Of a DNA stretch of 64,000 nt, positions 1 to 8,538 are shown one piece after another. The stretch's first letter is position 1. Each line of letters starts with the position of its first letter. The position numbers and the translations under genes were made by a program. The DNA lies in contig NZ_FOKR01000002.1 of the NCBI RefSeq assembly GCF_900112195.1, positions 368,833-432,832 of the forward strand. The letters are read 5' to 3'. The DNA comes from Butyrivibrio sp. YAB3001. Its GTDB lineage: Bacteria > Bacillota > Clostridia > Lachnospirales > Lachnospiraceae. The notes beneath the pieces were generated by a model that did not search any database, was not told where the DNA came from, and saw nothing but the letters and a program-made list of their open reading frames with translations.

Positions 1-2
1 TT

Positions 3-38
3 GTTTTACATTCTTATGATCTAACAAGGTTCTCAAAC
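3..38 (-). CRISPR. first (leader-proximal) repeat of a type II-A CRISPR array; array continues off the left edge
   Basis: Read on the minus strand this is a 36-nt unit starting GTTTGAGAACC and ending GTAAAAC, the usual GTTT...AAAAC form of type II repeats. Its first 20 nt pair with the tracrRNA at 6141-6162: five pairs at the base (one G-U), a small bulge, then twelve uninterrupted pairs. It sits directly downstream of csn2 in the direction of cas transcription, which is where type II-A arrays normally lie. Only one repeat and two spacer bases are visible, so repeat number and spacer content are unknown. The call rests on pairing with the tracrRNA and on position, because no second repeat can be compared. 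Confidence 0.9.
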
Positions 39-81
39 CTCAAATTTGTTCTCACCGAATCTTGTTATTTCAGAATGATTA
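39..81 (-). promoter_or_regulatory. short CRISPR leader with leader-anchoring motif ATTTGAG
   Basis: Between the csn2 stop and the first repeat there are only 43 nt. The seven bases touching the repeat (39-45, minus strand) read ATTTGAG, identical to the leader-anchoring sequence known to direct Cas1-Cas2 integration at the first repeat in type II-A systems such as that of Streptococcus pyogenes. No convincing array promoter fits in the 43 nt. The array is therefore either transcribed from a promoter inside csn2 or read through from the cas operon. Confidence 0.8.
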
Positions 82-759
82 TCAAACTTTCCAAAAGCAC
101 AAGGTTTCATCAAGTATATAGTGCACAATACCTTCTGCCATATACCTATTCTTATCCTGTGTACTAATATCTATTATACTCACTTTATCATATTGTGCCT
201 CCTTAAAAACACTAATCATTTCCTCATCGGAAAGAAATCTGCCCATATCATTAAAGAAAACTGCTCTAACACCACACGCACTAGAGAGAAGCTTGATATA
301 AATGCATATCTTTTCTGCCAACGATTCATACTTATAATCAAGTTCAACTGCTTCCGCCTTAAATAACTCATCCACTACAATACTACTCTGATAAGCAATT
401 GAATATGGAACTTCTATAAGTAGCTTTTCCATAAACTCTTGAAGTTGTGAACATATGTCATTGTATTGCAAAAAATGGTTTTGCAATGCAATTGTAGATA
501 ATTCCTGATATACTTTTCCTTTAATCTTACGATTATTAAAATCAATTGAAAATGGTTCCAAAATCACCTCAGTGCTTTTCTTGATATCAATGCATTTTTC
601 ACCATCTGATAAAATTGCCTCACCCTCTCCATGATAGATTTGTGAATATAAATCAGATAACAGATCAACGTACACCTTTTTATTCTCAATCTGCAAAATA
701 CAGTTTTCATGTTCTTCCCATGCCATATCTATTGAATAAGGGCTATAAATAAATCTCAT
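82..759 (-). CDS. csn2: CRISPR-associated protein Csn2 (type II-A)
   Basis: Csn2 is the ring-forming, DNA-end-binding protein that works with Cas1, Cas2 and Cas9 in spacer acquisition, and it defines subtype II-A. The product is 225 aa, in the range of the shorter Csn2 proteins. Sequence similarity alone is weak for me by eye; the call rests mainly on length and on position as last gene of a cas9-cas1-cas2 operon just before the array. The start overlaps the end of cas2 by four bases (ATGA), indicating translational coupling. It ends 43 nt before the first repeat. Confidence 0.88.
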   Translation of the reverse strand: MRFIYSPYSIDMAWEEHENCILQIENKKVYVDLLSDLYSQIYHGEGEAILSDGEKCIDIKKSTEVILEPFSIDFNNRKIKGKVYQELSTIALQNHFLQYNDICSQLQEFMEKLLIEVPYSIAYQSSIVVDELFKAEAVELDYKYESLAEKICIYIKLLSSACGVRAVFFNDMGRFLSDEEMISVFKEAQYDKVSIIDISTQDKNRYMAEGIVHYILDETLCFWKV

Positions 760-1076
760 AAAATTACCAGTCTTTCATCAGTAGTAAGAGTATCTGACTT
801 AAATTCACCTACTATGTATTCTATTTTTGCAAATTGTTTTTCTGTAATACTCAGCACCTGAACAATGCCTTCCGGCGGACTATTTTTTGATAGAGCATTC
901 GTAACAGTCTCAACTCCAACAGCATTAGCAACTATTTTTGTGTAAATGGATTCCTGCATCATGATAAATCCGCTTTTTACGAGATATTTGCGGAAAGCAG
1001 CATAATCTTTTCTTTGTTTAGCGGTTAATACCGGTAAATCAAACATTACAATCATTCTCATATACCTATAACTCAT
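756..1076 (-). CDS. cas2: CRISPR-associated endonuclease Cas2
   Basis: Small 106-aa Cas2, which forms the Cas1-Cas2 integrase complex that inserts new spacers. The N-terminus carries the typical first beta strand ending in an aspartate (RMIVMFDLP), followed by the K-x-Y-x-x-F-R-K region near residues 23-31, as in other type II Cas2 proteins. The start overlaps the cas1 stop by four bases and its stop overlaps the csn2 start by four bases, so cas1-cas2-csn2 are translated as a coupled set. Confidence 0.95.
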   Translation of the reverse strand: MSYRYMRMIVMFDLPVLTAKQRKDYAAFRKYLVKSGFIMMQESIYTKIVANAVGVETVTNALSKNSPPEGIVQVLSITEKQFAKIEYIVGEFKSDTLTTDERLVIL

Positions 1077-1942
1077 GGCACCTCATATAGTTTTATAAGA
1101 GAAACATCTTTATCATTCAATGCATTGAAGACACTTTTACAATATATCTTTATTGCATTTGCCACAAACTCAGAACGCGCTCCAATTATCACTTCATCAT
1201 TAAGTATATTCACAAGTTCCATTTTCTTTTCATGATTAAACTCAGTATGGTCCATGTTATAAACTGTTCTATCCACAATTATTCTAAATGGTTCCATTAA
1301 ATCTGACGCCAGATTAAACTGATTAAACATATTGTCATGAAAAAGCCCTAATTGCGTGATATATCCATTTACAACAATCTCCCTTGTAAATGCAGAAAGA
1401 ATAATACTATAACCGTAGTTAAGGGCCGCATTAATAGGATTATCAGAAGTTCTTGTAAATTCTTTACCAAAAAGCGCATTAAAATATACTTTTGCAGCAT
1501 GTCCTTCCCTATTAGATTCATCTGCAAACTTGATTTCTTTAAGATAATTACCTAGCAATTCTGCCTCAGATTTGTTCAAGTAATCCAAAAACTCCTTTTG
1601 TTTTCTAATCTTATCTGAAACAATCTCAGTCCATACAGCACTTTTTGTATCTTCTGACCACATAATTTGTGACCGCACCTTCTCGCTTGTATCATGTGAT
1701 CCATAATATGGCACAAGTTCAGAAGAAGGGTTACGCTTTTCATCACAGAAAATCACTTTTACCTTCTTCTTTATAAGCTCAGATAATAATGCCGCTGTTA
1801 AAGAGACAGCTGTAGATTCTATAAGTAGTGTCCCTATCTCATTAATAAAAATCTTTGTTGTTTCAGCGCTTCTAACAACCAGATATCCCATCTGAAAATC
1901 TAGCTTTGCGCTATTTGAAATAACCACAGTTCTCCAACTCAT
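1073..1942 (-). CDS. cas1: type II CRISPR-associated endonuclease Cas1
   Basis: Cas1 integrase of 289 aa, the usual size for type II. The second catalytic block reads GLFHDN followed by FNLASDLMEPFR, giving the conserved His and Asp of the metal site. The preceding block NAALNYGYSI is the region that normally follows the catalytic Glu helix. The start overlaps the end of cas9 by four bases. With Cas2, Csn2 and Cas9 it should carry out spacer acquisition at the ATTTGAG junction at 39-45. Confidence 0.96.
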   Translation of the reverse strand: MSWRTVVISNSAKLDFQMGYLVVRSAETTKIFINEIGTLLIESTAVSLTAALLSELIKKKVKVIFCDEKRNPSSELVPYYGSHDTSEKVRSQIMWSEDTKSAVWTEIVSDKIRKQKEFLDYLNKSEAELLGNYLKEIKFADESNREGHAAKVYFNALFGKEFTRTSDNPINAALNYGYSIILSAFTREIVVNGYITQLGLFHDNMFNQFNLASDLMEPFRIIVDRTVYNMDHTEFNHEKKMELVNILNDEVIIGARSEFVANAIKIYCKSVFNALNDKDVSLIKLYEVP

Positions 1943-4900
1943 ATTTCCAATAGATTGACCCTCCTTTCAAACAAACCTGTAGGAGACATCTCAAGTAAAT
2001 ATGCAGAAAAAAGATTTGTAATATTACTATTCATCTTATAAAAACCTGCTGCTTTTTTACCACCAATTTTAGTAAAGTCAACATCCTGTACAGCTGAATT
2101 CACCCATAACACAATTTGCATAAGAACTAAACACTGTTCTTTAATTGATAATGCCTTAAACGGTTCAAATCCTTCTTTAAGTGGTTCATAAATACTATTA
2201 CTCCTACCACTGAATGCAGAACAACATAGTTTGCTCATTAATTCTGTATATAATGCAACATTTCTTTGAAGTGTAATAACAAGTTCTCCTTCACTCATTT
2301 CCTGATAATCATCAAGTTTAACTGCTTTCTCCACTTTTCCTAAATAAGCAGTATTCTTCACACTTAGATATAATGGCGAAAAGCTTTCAAGTGCAATACT
2401 ATCTCCAGTTACTCCCCTTATAAGACACTTATGCTCATTTATAATAGCTGTAGAACCAAATTGCACAGGATACTTTCTAATTGATACATTTTCTACCTTT
2501 GCCTTATGGCTCCTTCTTACTCTTTCCTCAACATATTCAATCATTTTTTCTTTAAAACCAGATATATTTAAATAGATAGGAATACTAATAAGTTGCCTGA
2601 CTTTTTTATCCTTTTCATCAGTTTTTCCCTTGATTGTATATTGTACTAAAGCATATGAAGATGTTGCTATATCACTAATGCCACCATATTTTGAAACATT
2701 TGATAACCTTGCATCATTTGTTTTGACAGGATAATAAGCGTCAGGATGCTTTTTGGCAACATCAGCACTCTTAATAGTAACCTTACGAAAGAGACACCCA
2801 TGTGTTATCTCTGCTTTGTATGTCATAATAACTGATGCTTTACTCAACATACGTTTCACAGTCTTTATAGTTCCGGGATTATTATCGTTTTGAGGAATCC
2901 ATGCAGTTTCACCGTTGCGCTCAACGACATAATCAAATACCTTATCCATATGATAATGATAGAATGGATCACGCCATTTTTTTCCTGCCTCCTTAATAAA
3001 ATTCAACGGATTAGCGGTAAATTTAATATAATAAGTATTGCCAACAACAATATTCAAATAGGCATCATGAGCATGATGACATGAGTTAAGACATCTCACC
3101 TTGGGAAGATCATATTTCTGTCTAAAAGAGCTAACAACTCCTGCCTTTGAAAAAATAATCTTTGTCTCAGGAAATGCCTGTTTAAGTATATGGGTAACAG
3201 CTTTTGTTCCCTGTCTGGTCTCTACAAGCTGCCTTGCAATAAAGTCAGCCTGCTCCTGCTCTGTAAACTCTATTTTTCTTACAAGTCTGTTAAATTTTTC
3301 CTTGGTTATAAATCCTTTCTTTAGAAGCCCTCTCCAAAAAGCCCCCATTTTTTCTTGTATATTTGGCGCAAGCGGATAATCTCCACCTTTAATATCGTTA
3401 TTTATTTCTTTTTCAACTAAAACAAGGTTATTATCAAGACTATCGTCTTTTATGTAATGACGAGGATAAATATGGTCAATATCATATTTACTATTATTGC
3501 TCAAAAGGTCATCTAAATCTATTGCTTTGCCCGTATACATGCTCTTGCCATTCTGCAGATAATACAGATAAAGCTTCTTTTGCTTAAAATCACGTTCTTC
3601 ATATTGTGAAATTTCATTAAGGAACTCTTTTTGTCCTTTATAGAGTTCTTCGAGCTTTTTCTTTCTTGACTGTGTCCTCTTCCCCTTTTCTCCATCCTCA
3701 CGTGGCATTTCAACAAAAATTTTATCAGGCGCAGTTTCACTTACTGAGTAAATATCTTTCAAAATTCGCAAAGTCTGCCACACCATTCTTTTTACAGAGG
3801 GTGAAAGATACATGTCATCAAGATCTTCAATTATCCATTCACATATTTCTTTCTGACTTTTCTGCACACGCCGTTCAAGTTCTTCTCTATATGAATGCGT
3901 TCCACCAAGTAGCTCCATCAGATTTTCGTTATTCTCCCATAAAGAGATAATGATTGATCTGTCTGCCTCAAAGGTTCCTTCTTTTCCGGGCATCTCAAGA
4001 AATTCTTTTGAAAGATTCCCCCATCCTGTAAAAGAGAAACCTGATATTCGCTTTATTTTTTCATCATCAAGAATTTTGCCATATTCTTCCTTAAGCTTCT
4101 TTTTTATGTACTTCTTGTCATTGCCAAAGACAGTTCCCCAAAATATGATTTTTTCAATCATATTTCTGTCCTTGCCATATACATTCTCTGCACCAAATAT
4201 AGGCGCGAACTTGTTTATAGAAGAAAGTGAACTCTTAAAGTCTCCATCAATTCCGCTAATCACAGCATCCGGGGAATCTTCTTTATTCATAAGGCCATTA
4301 GCAACCAGATAGTTCACCAACTGCTTACAAGTTACTCTTTTTCCCTTCATGAATAGTTTCTCATATATATCTTGTTTCTGGGTAACAGTTATCTTCTCGC
4401 CATTGACTTTTAAATTATTTAATTCATTAAGTACAAGAAATTTCTCATAAAGGAGCGATTGTTTAGGGAGTGTCTCCTGATTCTGTAGATATGTGCACTT
4501 TCTGAGCATTCTCGTAATAAAATCTTCCGCCGCCTTATCCATGTCAATTTTTTCTGAAATGTTCCATGGATAAATCTTTCCGGGAGCCTTTCTTTCCGCC
4601 CATGCATTTCTACTATTTTCTTCACCCGGTGTTTTTCCAAGCGGTCCTACATAATACGGAATATGATACATAAACATCATAAGAATTCTCTCTGAAACAG
4701 TCAGTCCGGATTCGTCTCTCTCATTTAAAAATGGCAAGTATGTACCAGCATTCTCAAGAATCTTCTTCATTTCTCTGGCATGCACCTGATTAGGTATTAC
4801 ACCATTTGAACCGGTGAGCTGTTTGCTCAAGAAAATTCCATTTTCCATTCGAATACGCACTTCGGCTATATCAGGATCTTCATTAGCTTTTTCCGGAAGC

Positions 4901-6081
4901 TTTTTTAATATATCATTTATAGTTTTGTAAAGTTCGTCCTGTCCTCTACCTTTATTTCCATTTCTCCTTACTTTCTCTTTATCTGAATTTACGCTGCCAA
5001 CATAGGCACTATAATTTCCATCACTCATTTTTCTAAAAAATGATTCATAAGCTGATTTACTATATTTCTTTAAAATCTTTTTTAACAAAATCAAATCCTC
5101 GTGATGGCTGTTATATAAATTAACTCTTGCAATAGAAAGGTATTGCTCGCCTTTCATAATGTTCGCAAGTATACCTATGTCATATATTTCCTTGGCACCA
5201 GCAACCAATTCATAATATTCATCGCCAATAATATCTATAATCTCCGCAACCTTTTCTTCGTAATTGCTATCAGAAAAAGCAAATGAATAATTCTTATTCT
5301 CCTCATCAACCACATCACCAAAAATGTTGAAAAGTTTCCCTTTCATTCCACAACATAATTGAAGAATTTCATAAACTTCCGGACTTTCCTTCTTTGTAAT
5401 TCCAACAGTCTTTAAAAGCAGCTCTAACTTTTTCTTTTTCGAGATATCTGTTCTACTTAATGTCTGCTCAATTTCAGAAGCCTCAACAATTTCAGGAACA
5501 CTAATATCGAAAAGAGATGCTGTTTCAACAAGATGTCTATAAGCATCGTTCATAGACGCTTCCTTACCATCCACACTTAAAGATTCGTTTAGAAAGTTCC
5601 CTCTATGTTTGAACAAATTTAGTAGTGCAAGGTACACTAACCTTACATCATGAGGTTTAATTGGATTGCTATCCAAAAGCTCTGCTCTAAGATGGAATAT
5701 CGTTGGATATTTTTTCAAATAATCCGTATCATTAAAATCCTTGTCATTGAAGATAGCATACTTCTGCTTATTATCTTCACTTCTATCCTCAAAGTGATAT
5801 TTACTTTCTTTTAAACGTAGTAAAAATCCAGAATCCACCGCTTCTATTGCCTGCGCAAAACACATAGTAAGATAATTTATTCTGGCAACCTGTCTTTGCC
5901 TACGCCTCCGGCCTATTCTTGCAGTTCTTCGATCTTCTGCTGTTTTTGCCTCACTAAAAAGGCGTACTCCCCACATATCTTTCCCTTTAGCTCGCTGCAA
6001 GACATAACTATCATCTGTTACAGCCCATCCGACAGAACTTGTGCCCATATCAAGACCTACATAATACTTACCAGTGTTCAT
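1939..6081 (-). CDS. cas9: CRISPR-associated endonuclease Cas9 (type II-A)
   Basis: RNA-guided DNA endonuclease of 1380 aa, close to the 1368 aa of S. pyogenes Cas9. RuvC-I is YYVGLDMGTSSVGWA with catalytic D11. The arginine-rich bridge helix spans about residues 51-70. RuvC-II is IFVEMPRED with E791. The HNH block is YDIDHIYPRHY with D869 and H870 and the following SLDNNLVL and EINNDIKG. RuvC-III is CHHAHDAYLN with D1006. All catalytic positions are present, so both DNA strands should be cut. The start ATG is preceded by AGAGGAAGG. The 5' region runs head to head with the tracrRNA promoter, whose -35 lies only about 25 bp from the start codon. The PAM cannot be read from sequence. Confidence 0.98.
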   Translation of the reverse strand: MNTGKYYVGLDMGTSSVGWAVTDDSYVLQRAKGKDMWGVRLFSEAKTAEDRRTARIGRRRRQRQVARINYLTMCFAQAIEAVDSGFLLRLKESKYHFEDRSEDNKQKYAIFNDKDFNDTDYLKKYPTIFHLRAELLDSNPIKPHDVRLVYLALLNLFKHRGNFLNESLSVDGKEASMNDAYRHLVETASLFDISVPEIVEASEIEQTLSRTDISKKKKLELLLKTVGITKKESPEVYEILQLCCGMKGKLFNIFGDVVDEENKNYSFAFSDSNYEEKVAEIIDIIGDEYYELVAGAKEIYDIGILANIMKGEQYLSIARVNLYNSHHEDLILLKKILKKYSKSAYESFFRKMSDGNYSAYVGSVNSDKEKVRRNGNKGRGQDELYKTINDILKKLPEKANEDPDIAEVRIRMENGIFLSKQLTGSNGVIPNQVHAREMKKILENAGTYLPFLNERDESGLTVSERILMMFMYHIPYYVGPLGKTPGEENSRNAWAERKAPGKIYPWNISEKIDMDKAAEDFITRMLRKCTYLQNQETLPKQSLLYEKFLVLNELNNLKVNGEKITVTQKQDIYEKLFMKGKRVTCKQLVNYLVANGLMNKEDSPDAVISGIDGDFKSSLSSINKFAPIFGAENVYGKDRNMIEKIIFWGTVFGNDKKYIKKKLKEEYGKILDDEKIKRISGFSFTGWGNLSKEFLEMPGKEGTFEADRSIIISLWENNENLMELLGGTHSYREELERRVQKSQKEICEWIIEDLDDMYLSPSVKRMVWQTLRILKDIYSVSETAPDKIFVEMPREDGEKGKRTQSRKKKLEELYKGQKEFLNEISQYEERDFKQKKLYLYYLQNGKSMYTGKAIDLDDLLSNNSKYDIDHIYPRHYIKDDSLDNNLVLVEKEINNDIKGGDYPLAPNIQEKMGAFWRGLLKKGFITKEKFNRLVRKIEFTEQEQADFIARQLVETRQGTKAVTHILKQAFPETKIIFSKAGVVSSFRQKYDLPKVRCLNSCHHAHDAYLNIVVGNTYYIKFTANPLNFIKEAGKKWRDPFYHYHMDKVFDYVVERNGETAWIPQNDNNPGTIKTVKRMLSKASVIMTYKAEITHGCLFRKVTIKSADVAKKHPDAYYPVKTNDARLSNVSKYGGISDIATSSYALVQYTIKGKTDEKDKKVRQLISIPIYLNISGFKEKMIEYVEERVRRSHKAKVENVSIRKYPVQFGSTAIINEHKCLIRGVTGDSIALESFSPLYLSVKNTAYLGKVEKAVKLDDYQEMSEGELVITLQRNVALYTELMSKLCCSAFSGRSNSIYEPLKEGFEPFKALSIKEQCLVLMQIVLWVNSAVQDVDFTKIGGKKAAGFYKMNSNITNLFSAYLLEMSPTGLFERRVNLLEI

Positions 6082-6106
6082 AGTTAATCCTTCCTCTTGT
6101 CTACGT

Positions 6107-6134
6107 TTGACAATATGTTTAGTAATGCTATAAT
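6107..6134 (+). promoter_or_regulatory. consensus sigma-70-type promoter for the tracrRNA
   Basis: TTGACA at 6107-6112 and TATAAT at 6129-6134, both perfect consensus, are separated by 16 bp. The base context TGC just before the -10 adds an extended -10 element. The predicted start is about 6141, exactly where the anti-repeat begins. Confidence 0.88.
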
Positions 6135-6140
6135 GATAAT

Positions 6141-6244
6141 ATCTAACAAGGTGAGTGCAAATAAGGCTTTAGCCGATATCGTTTGCCCGCATTGTGCGGC
6201 ACTTAAGTTAGTAAAAAAGGCTTTGAGAAATCAAGGTCTTTTTT
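6141..6244 (+). ncRNA. tracrRNA (short form, about 104 nt)
   Basis: The transcript starts with ATCTAACAAGGT, which pairs over 12 uninterrupted bases with the CRISPR repeat. A GAGTG bulge and CAAAT then pair with the repeat's first five bases. Next come AAGG and a nexus hairpin (GGCT-TT-AGCC, 6165-6174), a second hairpin (CCGCA-TTG-TGCGG, about 6184-6196) and an intrinsic terminator (6213-6244). This is the order of elements in Cas9 tracrRNAs. It is divergent from cas9. No longer upstream form with a second anti-repeat was found, so a natural single-guide tracr-L is not indicated. Confidence 0.93.
6213..6244 (+). terminator. intrinsic terminator of the tracrRNA
   Basis: A-run, then GGCTTTGA-GAAA-TCAAGGTC with a GAAA tetraloop and two G-U pairs, then six T. 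It also forms the last tracrRNA hairpin. Confidence 0.9.
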
Positions 6245-6418
6245 AGTTTACCTAACTTATACACAATAATTATATCAACGTTTTATAAAACTTTTCTTAA
6301 CGCATAATTATATTTCAATCAACTATAATCCGTAAAAAAATAAAGAAGCTATACCATCTCTAGATATAACTTCTTTATCAAATGATAATATGTCTATTTT
6401 TCTTATTACACAGTGATT
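6245..6418. other. AT-rich intergenic stretch between the tracrRNA and the 6419-8327 gene group
   Basis: The 174 bases after the tracrRNA terminator contain no open frame that looks coding. The only clear element is the terminator at 6334-6379. A cas9 promoter might lie here on the minus strand, but no pair of hexamers stands out. Confidence 0.5.
6334..6379 (-). terminator. intrinsic terminator after the 78-aa membrane protein gene
   Basis: On the minus strand AAAGAAG..TATA pairs with TATA..CTTCTTT around a loop and is followed by a run of seven T. It closes the minus-strand group starting at 8327. Confidence 0.75.
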
Positions 6419-6655
6419 TTACTGTTCCGCAATCTTTTTACTCATGCGATGTAACCAAAAACTAATGCATATTGCCACTAAAGCAATTGCCAGACAGGTA
6501 TAGAGAACAGGTCTTAGTGCTGTGGCATACTCTGAAGGATCAAATATTCCTTCTCTATGGAGTTTGACTGAAAAATAAATCCAATATGCTGTCGAAGCAA
6601 AGGCCACGATCCATAGACAGAAACGTATTATAAAAAGCTTTTTCTTTGTATTCAT
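6419..6655 (-). CDS. small two-pass membrane protein of unknown function
   Basis: A 78-aa product with two hydrophobic segments, about residues 8-30 and 48-68, a basic N-terminus (MNTKKK) and a basic tail (HRMSKKIAEQ). I do not recognise a family. It follows the histidine phosphatase by 14 bp and is followed by a terminator, so it is probably the last gene of that operon. A ribosome site is present just upstream (GGGGGAAA before ATG). No function is proposed. Confidence 0.7.
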   Translation of the reverse strand: MNTKKKLFIIRFCLWIVAFASTAYWIYFSVKLHREGIFDPSEYATALRPVLYTCLAIALVAICISFWLHRMSKKIAEQ

Positions 6656-6669
6656 TAGTATTTCCCCCT

Positions 6670-7206
6670 TTAATTAAAGTCGTATCTTTTAATTTCGCAA
6701 TTTTTTATACCGCAGGATGAAAATTCTTCGTTATCCATTTCTCTGAAATATGATTCCACCATGCGGACTATGCCATTGTGAGCAACAAGGATTACTTCCT
6801 GATCACCCGCTTTTATGTCATCAAGAAGATTGTAAATTCTCTGGGCCAGCTGTAGCATAGATTCCCCTGTGCCAAATCTGCTTGCCATATCCTTTTTAGC
6901 TTCATGGAACTCTTTACCATCCCTTGGCGTAGACTCATATCTTCCAAAATTCTGCTCGATAAGTCTTGGTTCTATTTTCATGGGAATGCCTGTGATCTCA
7001 GAAATGTGTCTTGCTGTTTCTTTTGCCCTGACAAGAGGTGACGAAAGTATTACATCAGCTTTTATCCCCATATCAATAACTTTTTTGCCGGTCTCAATAG
7101 CCTGATCATGACCTTTTTGTGTTAGTTCTATATCCGTAGCTCCACATATTTTGTTTTCGACATTCCAGATAGTTTCTCCGTGTCGTATAAAATACACATG
7201 ATCCAT
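6670..7206 (-). CDS. histidine phosphatase family protein (phosphoglycerate mutase-like)
   Basis: A 178-aa cytoplasmic enzyme of the histidine phosphatase superfamily. The phospho-accepting histidine is in FIRHGET (R8-H9-G10-E11), and the second catalytic histidine is in ILVAHNGIV near residue 143. Size and motifs fit the CobC/GpmB-type broad-specificity phosphatases rather than the longer cofactor-dependent phosphoglycerate mutase. The substrate cannot be named. The start is preceded by GAGAGGAAAAAG. It lies 17 bp after the DUF4015 gene and 14 bp before a small membrane protein gene, suggesting one operon. Confidence 0.9.
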   Translation of the reverse strand: MDHVYFIRHGETIWNVENKICGATDIELTQKGHDQAIETGKKVIDMGIKADVILSSPLVRAKETARHISEITGIPMKIEPRLIEQNFGRYESTPRDGKEFHEAKKDMASRFGTGESMLQLAQRIYNLLDDIKAGDQEVILVAHNGIVRMVESYFREMDNEEFSSCGIKNCEIKRYDFN

Positions 7207-7223
7207 TTCTTTTTCCTCTCATT

Positions 7224-8327
7224 TCATTTTCCCGAAAAGGCTTCCCATTGATATTTACAACTTGGATTCCATATGATCCAGGAATACACGCCGTTATCAT
7301 TTACAGCCTTTATCTGCTCCTTTACTTCAGCAACTCCATACTTTCTGTATTTCTTAAGGTAAGATGCTGTAAAGCCCTGAAGCCATGGTCTAACCTTTGC
7401 CTGGATTCTGTCGCCTCTTGGATTGACTGTTTCAAGCTCTGTAGCAGAATACTTCATTGCAGCATCTATAGTCTCGTATGGATATAGGTCCGGATAATCT
7501 TTTCCCATAGTACCTTCATAGTAATGGGATGGATAGATCATCGGAGAAAGACATTCACAGTTCATTGAAAGCCATGAATACTCCTGTCCCACTATGTTTC
7601 TGTCAACTTTTGAATTTATGACGGTTCCAAAAACATCCAGTGATAGCGGCATCTGACTTGCCTTAAGCGAAGCATGAGCATCTCTTACAAACTCATATAT
7701 GGCACGCCTTCTGCCATAGCCATTCATTCCTATATCTTCCTCTTTTATCCCGGTTGGAAACCTTACATAATCATATTGGACTTCATCAAAGCCTGCTTCC
7801 TTACAGCCAAGAGCTACCTCTATCAGGTACTCTTTTGCCTCCTCATTTCTTGGGTCAATCCAGTTAAAACCTTTATTATCCTCATATATCGCGCCATCTG
7901 CAGTTCTAAGCATCCATTCAGGCTTAACCTCATCAATGAACGGATCCCTGAATGCAACGCACCTGGCAATAACATATATATCATGGTCATGGAGTTCTTT
8001 TAAAAGCCCCGGCATATCTTTTACCAGAATGCTCTCTGTTCCGAGGTTATCAATGAGTTCAGAATCCATGTCAAAAACAATATTTCCCTCATCATTCTTA
8101 ACATCAATGACCACAGCATTTATATTTGTTTCATCGACATGTTGTATTATCTCATCCATAATGCTCTTGGTCCCGGCAACATATGCGCTGACATAGATTC
8201 CATGAATATCTTTTTCTTCTTCGGGCGCTTCCTGAGCATTTACTTTGCATTCATATCTGAATACCACACATATAAGGAGCATAACTCCAATAAATAATCT
8301 AATGTACCTGTTTCTTTTCATAAGCAA
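7224..8327 (-). CDS. putative glycoside hydrolase, DUF4015 family, membrane-anchored or secreted
   Basis: A 367-aa protein with an uncleaved or cleavable N-terminal hydrophobic segment (about residues 8-25), then a TIM-barrel-like domain. The block IHGIYVSAYVAGTK and the following VVIDVKNDEG are typical of DUF4015, a family related to GH13-type glycosidases. Further motifs are NWIDPRNEEAKEY and FDEVQYDYVRFP, with acidic residues at the ends of strands, and the C-terminal YSWIIWNPSC. It probably acts on a surface or environmental polysaccharide, but the substrate is unknown. The frame opens with TTG (8327), which has AAGGA nine bases upstream; an ATG two codons later (8321) is the alternative start. 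Confidence 0.85.
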   Translation of the reverse strand: MLMKRNRYIRLFIGVMLLICVVFRYECKVNAQEAPEEEKDIHGIYVSAYVAGTKSIMDEIIQHVDETNINAVVIDVKNDEGNIVFDMDSELIDNLGTESILVKDMPGLLKELHDHDIYVIARCVAFRDPFIDEVKPEWMLRTADGAIYEDNKGFNWIDPRNEEAKEYLIEVALGCKEAGFDEVQYDYVRFPTGIKEEDIGMNGYGRRRAIYEFVRDAHASLKASQMPLSLDVFGTVINSKVDRNIVGQEYSWLSMNCECLSPMIYPSHYYEGTMGKDYPDLYPYETIDAAMKYSATELETVNPRGDRIQAKVRPWLQGFTASYLKKYRKYGVAEVKEQIKAVNDNGVYSWIIWNPSCKYQWEAFSGK

Positions 8328-8499
8328 ATATATATTTCCTTACCTTTTATCATTTTAACGGCATTTGATGATGTTTTCCTATTACCACGCTATATTTTAC
8401 TACATTTACATCTCCATTTGTTTTGAAATGTAATATTTTCTCGCTAATATGTCCTTATGATCATTAGCAACACTCAATGTAACAAGCAGAATACTATGT

Positions 8500-8529
8500 T
8501 TACATTTCCCGGACTTATTCTGTATAATT
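8500..8529 (+). promoter_or_regulatory. promoter of the EamA transporter gene, abutting the start codon
   Basis: TTTACA (8500-8505) and TATAAT (8524-8529) are 18 bp apart. The predicted transcription start is about 8535-8537, only a few bases before the ATG at 8539, and no Shine-Dalgarno sequence is present. Confidence 0.65.
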
Positions 8530-8538
8530 GTTTTCATT

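Noticed and set aside
121-366. Plus-strand open frame within csn2
   Set aside because: It lies in another frame over csn2, has no ribosome site and no family features.
3950-4312. 120-aa plus-strand frame opposite cas9
   Set aside because: Fully antisense to the conserved cas9 coding sequence; low-complexity composition of a shadow frame.
6141-6180. Possible second degenerate CRISPR repeat near cas9
   Set aside because: The similarity is the tracrRNA anti-repeat; no spacer-repeat spacing follows.
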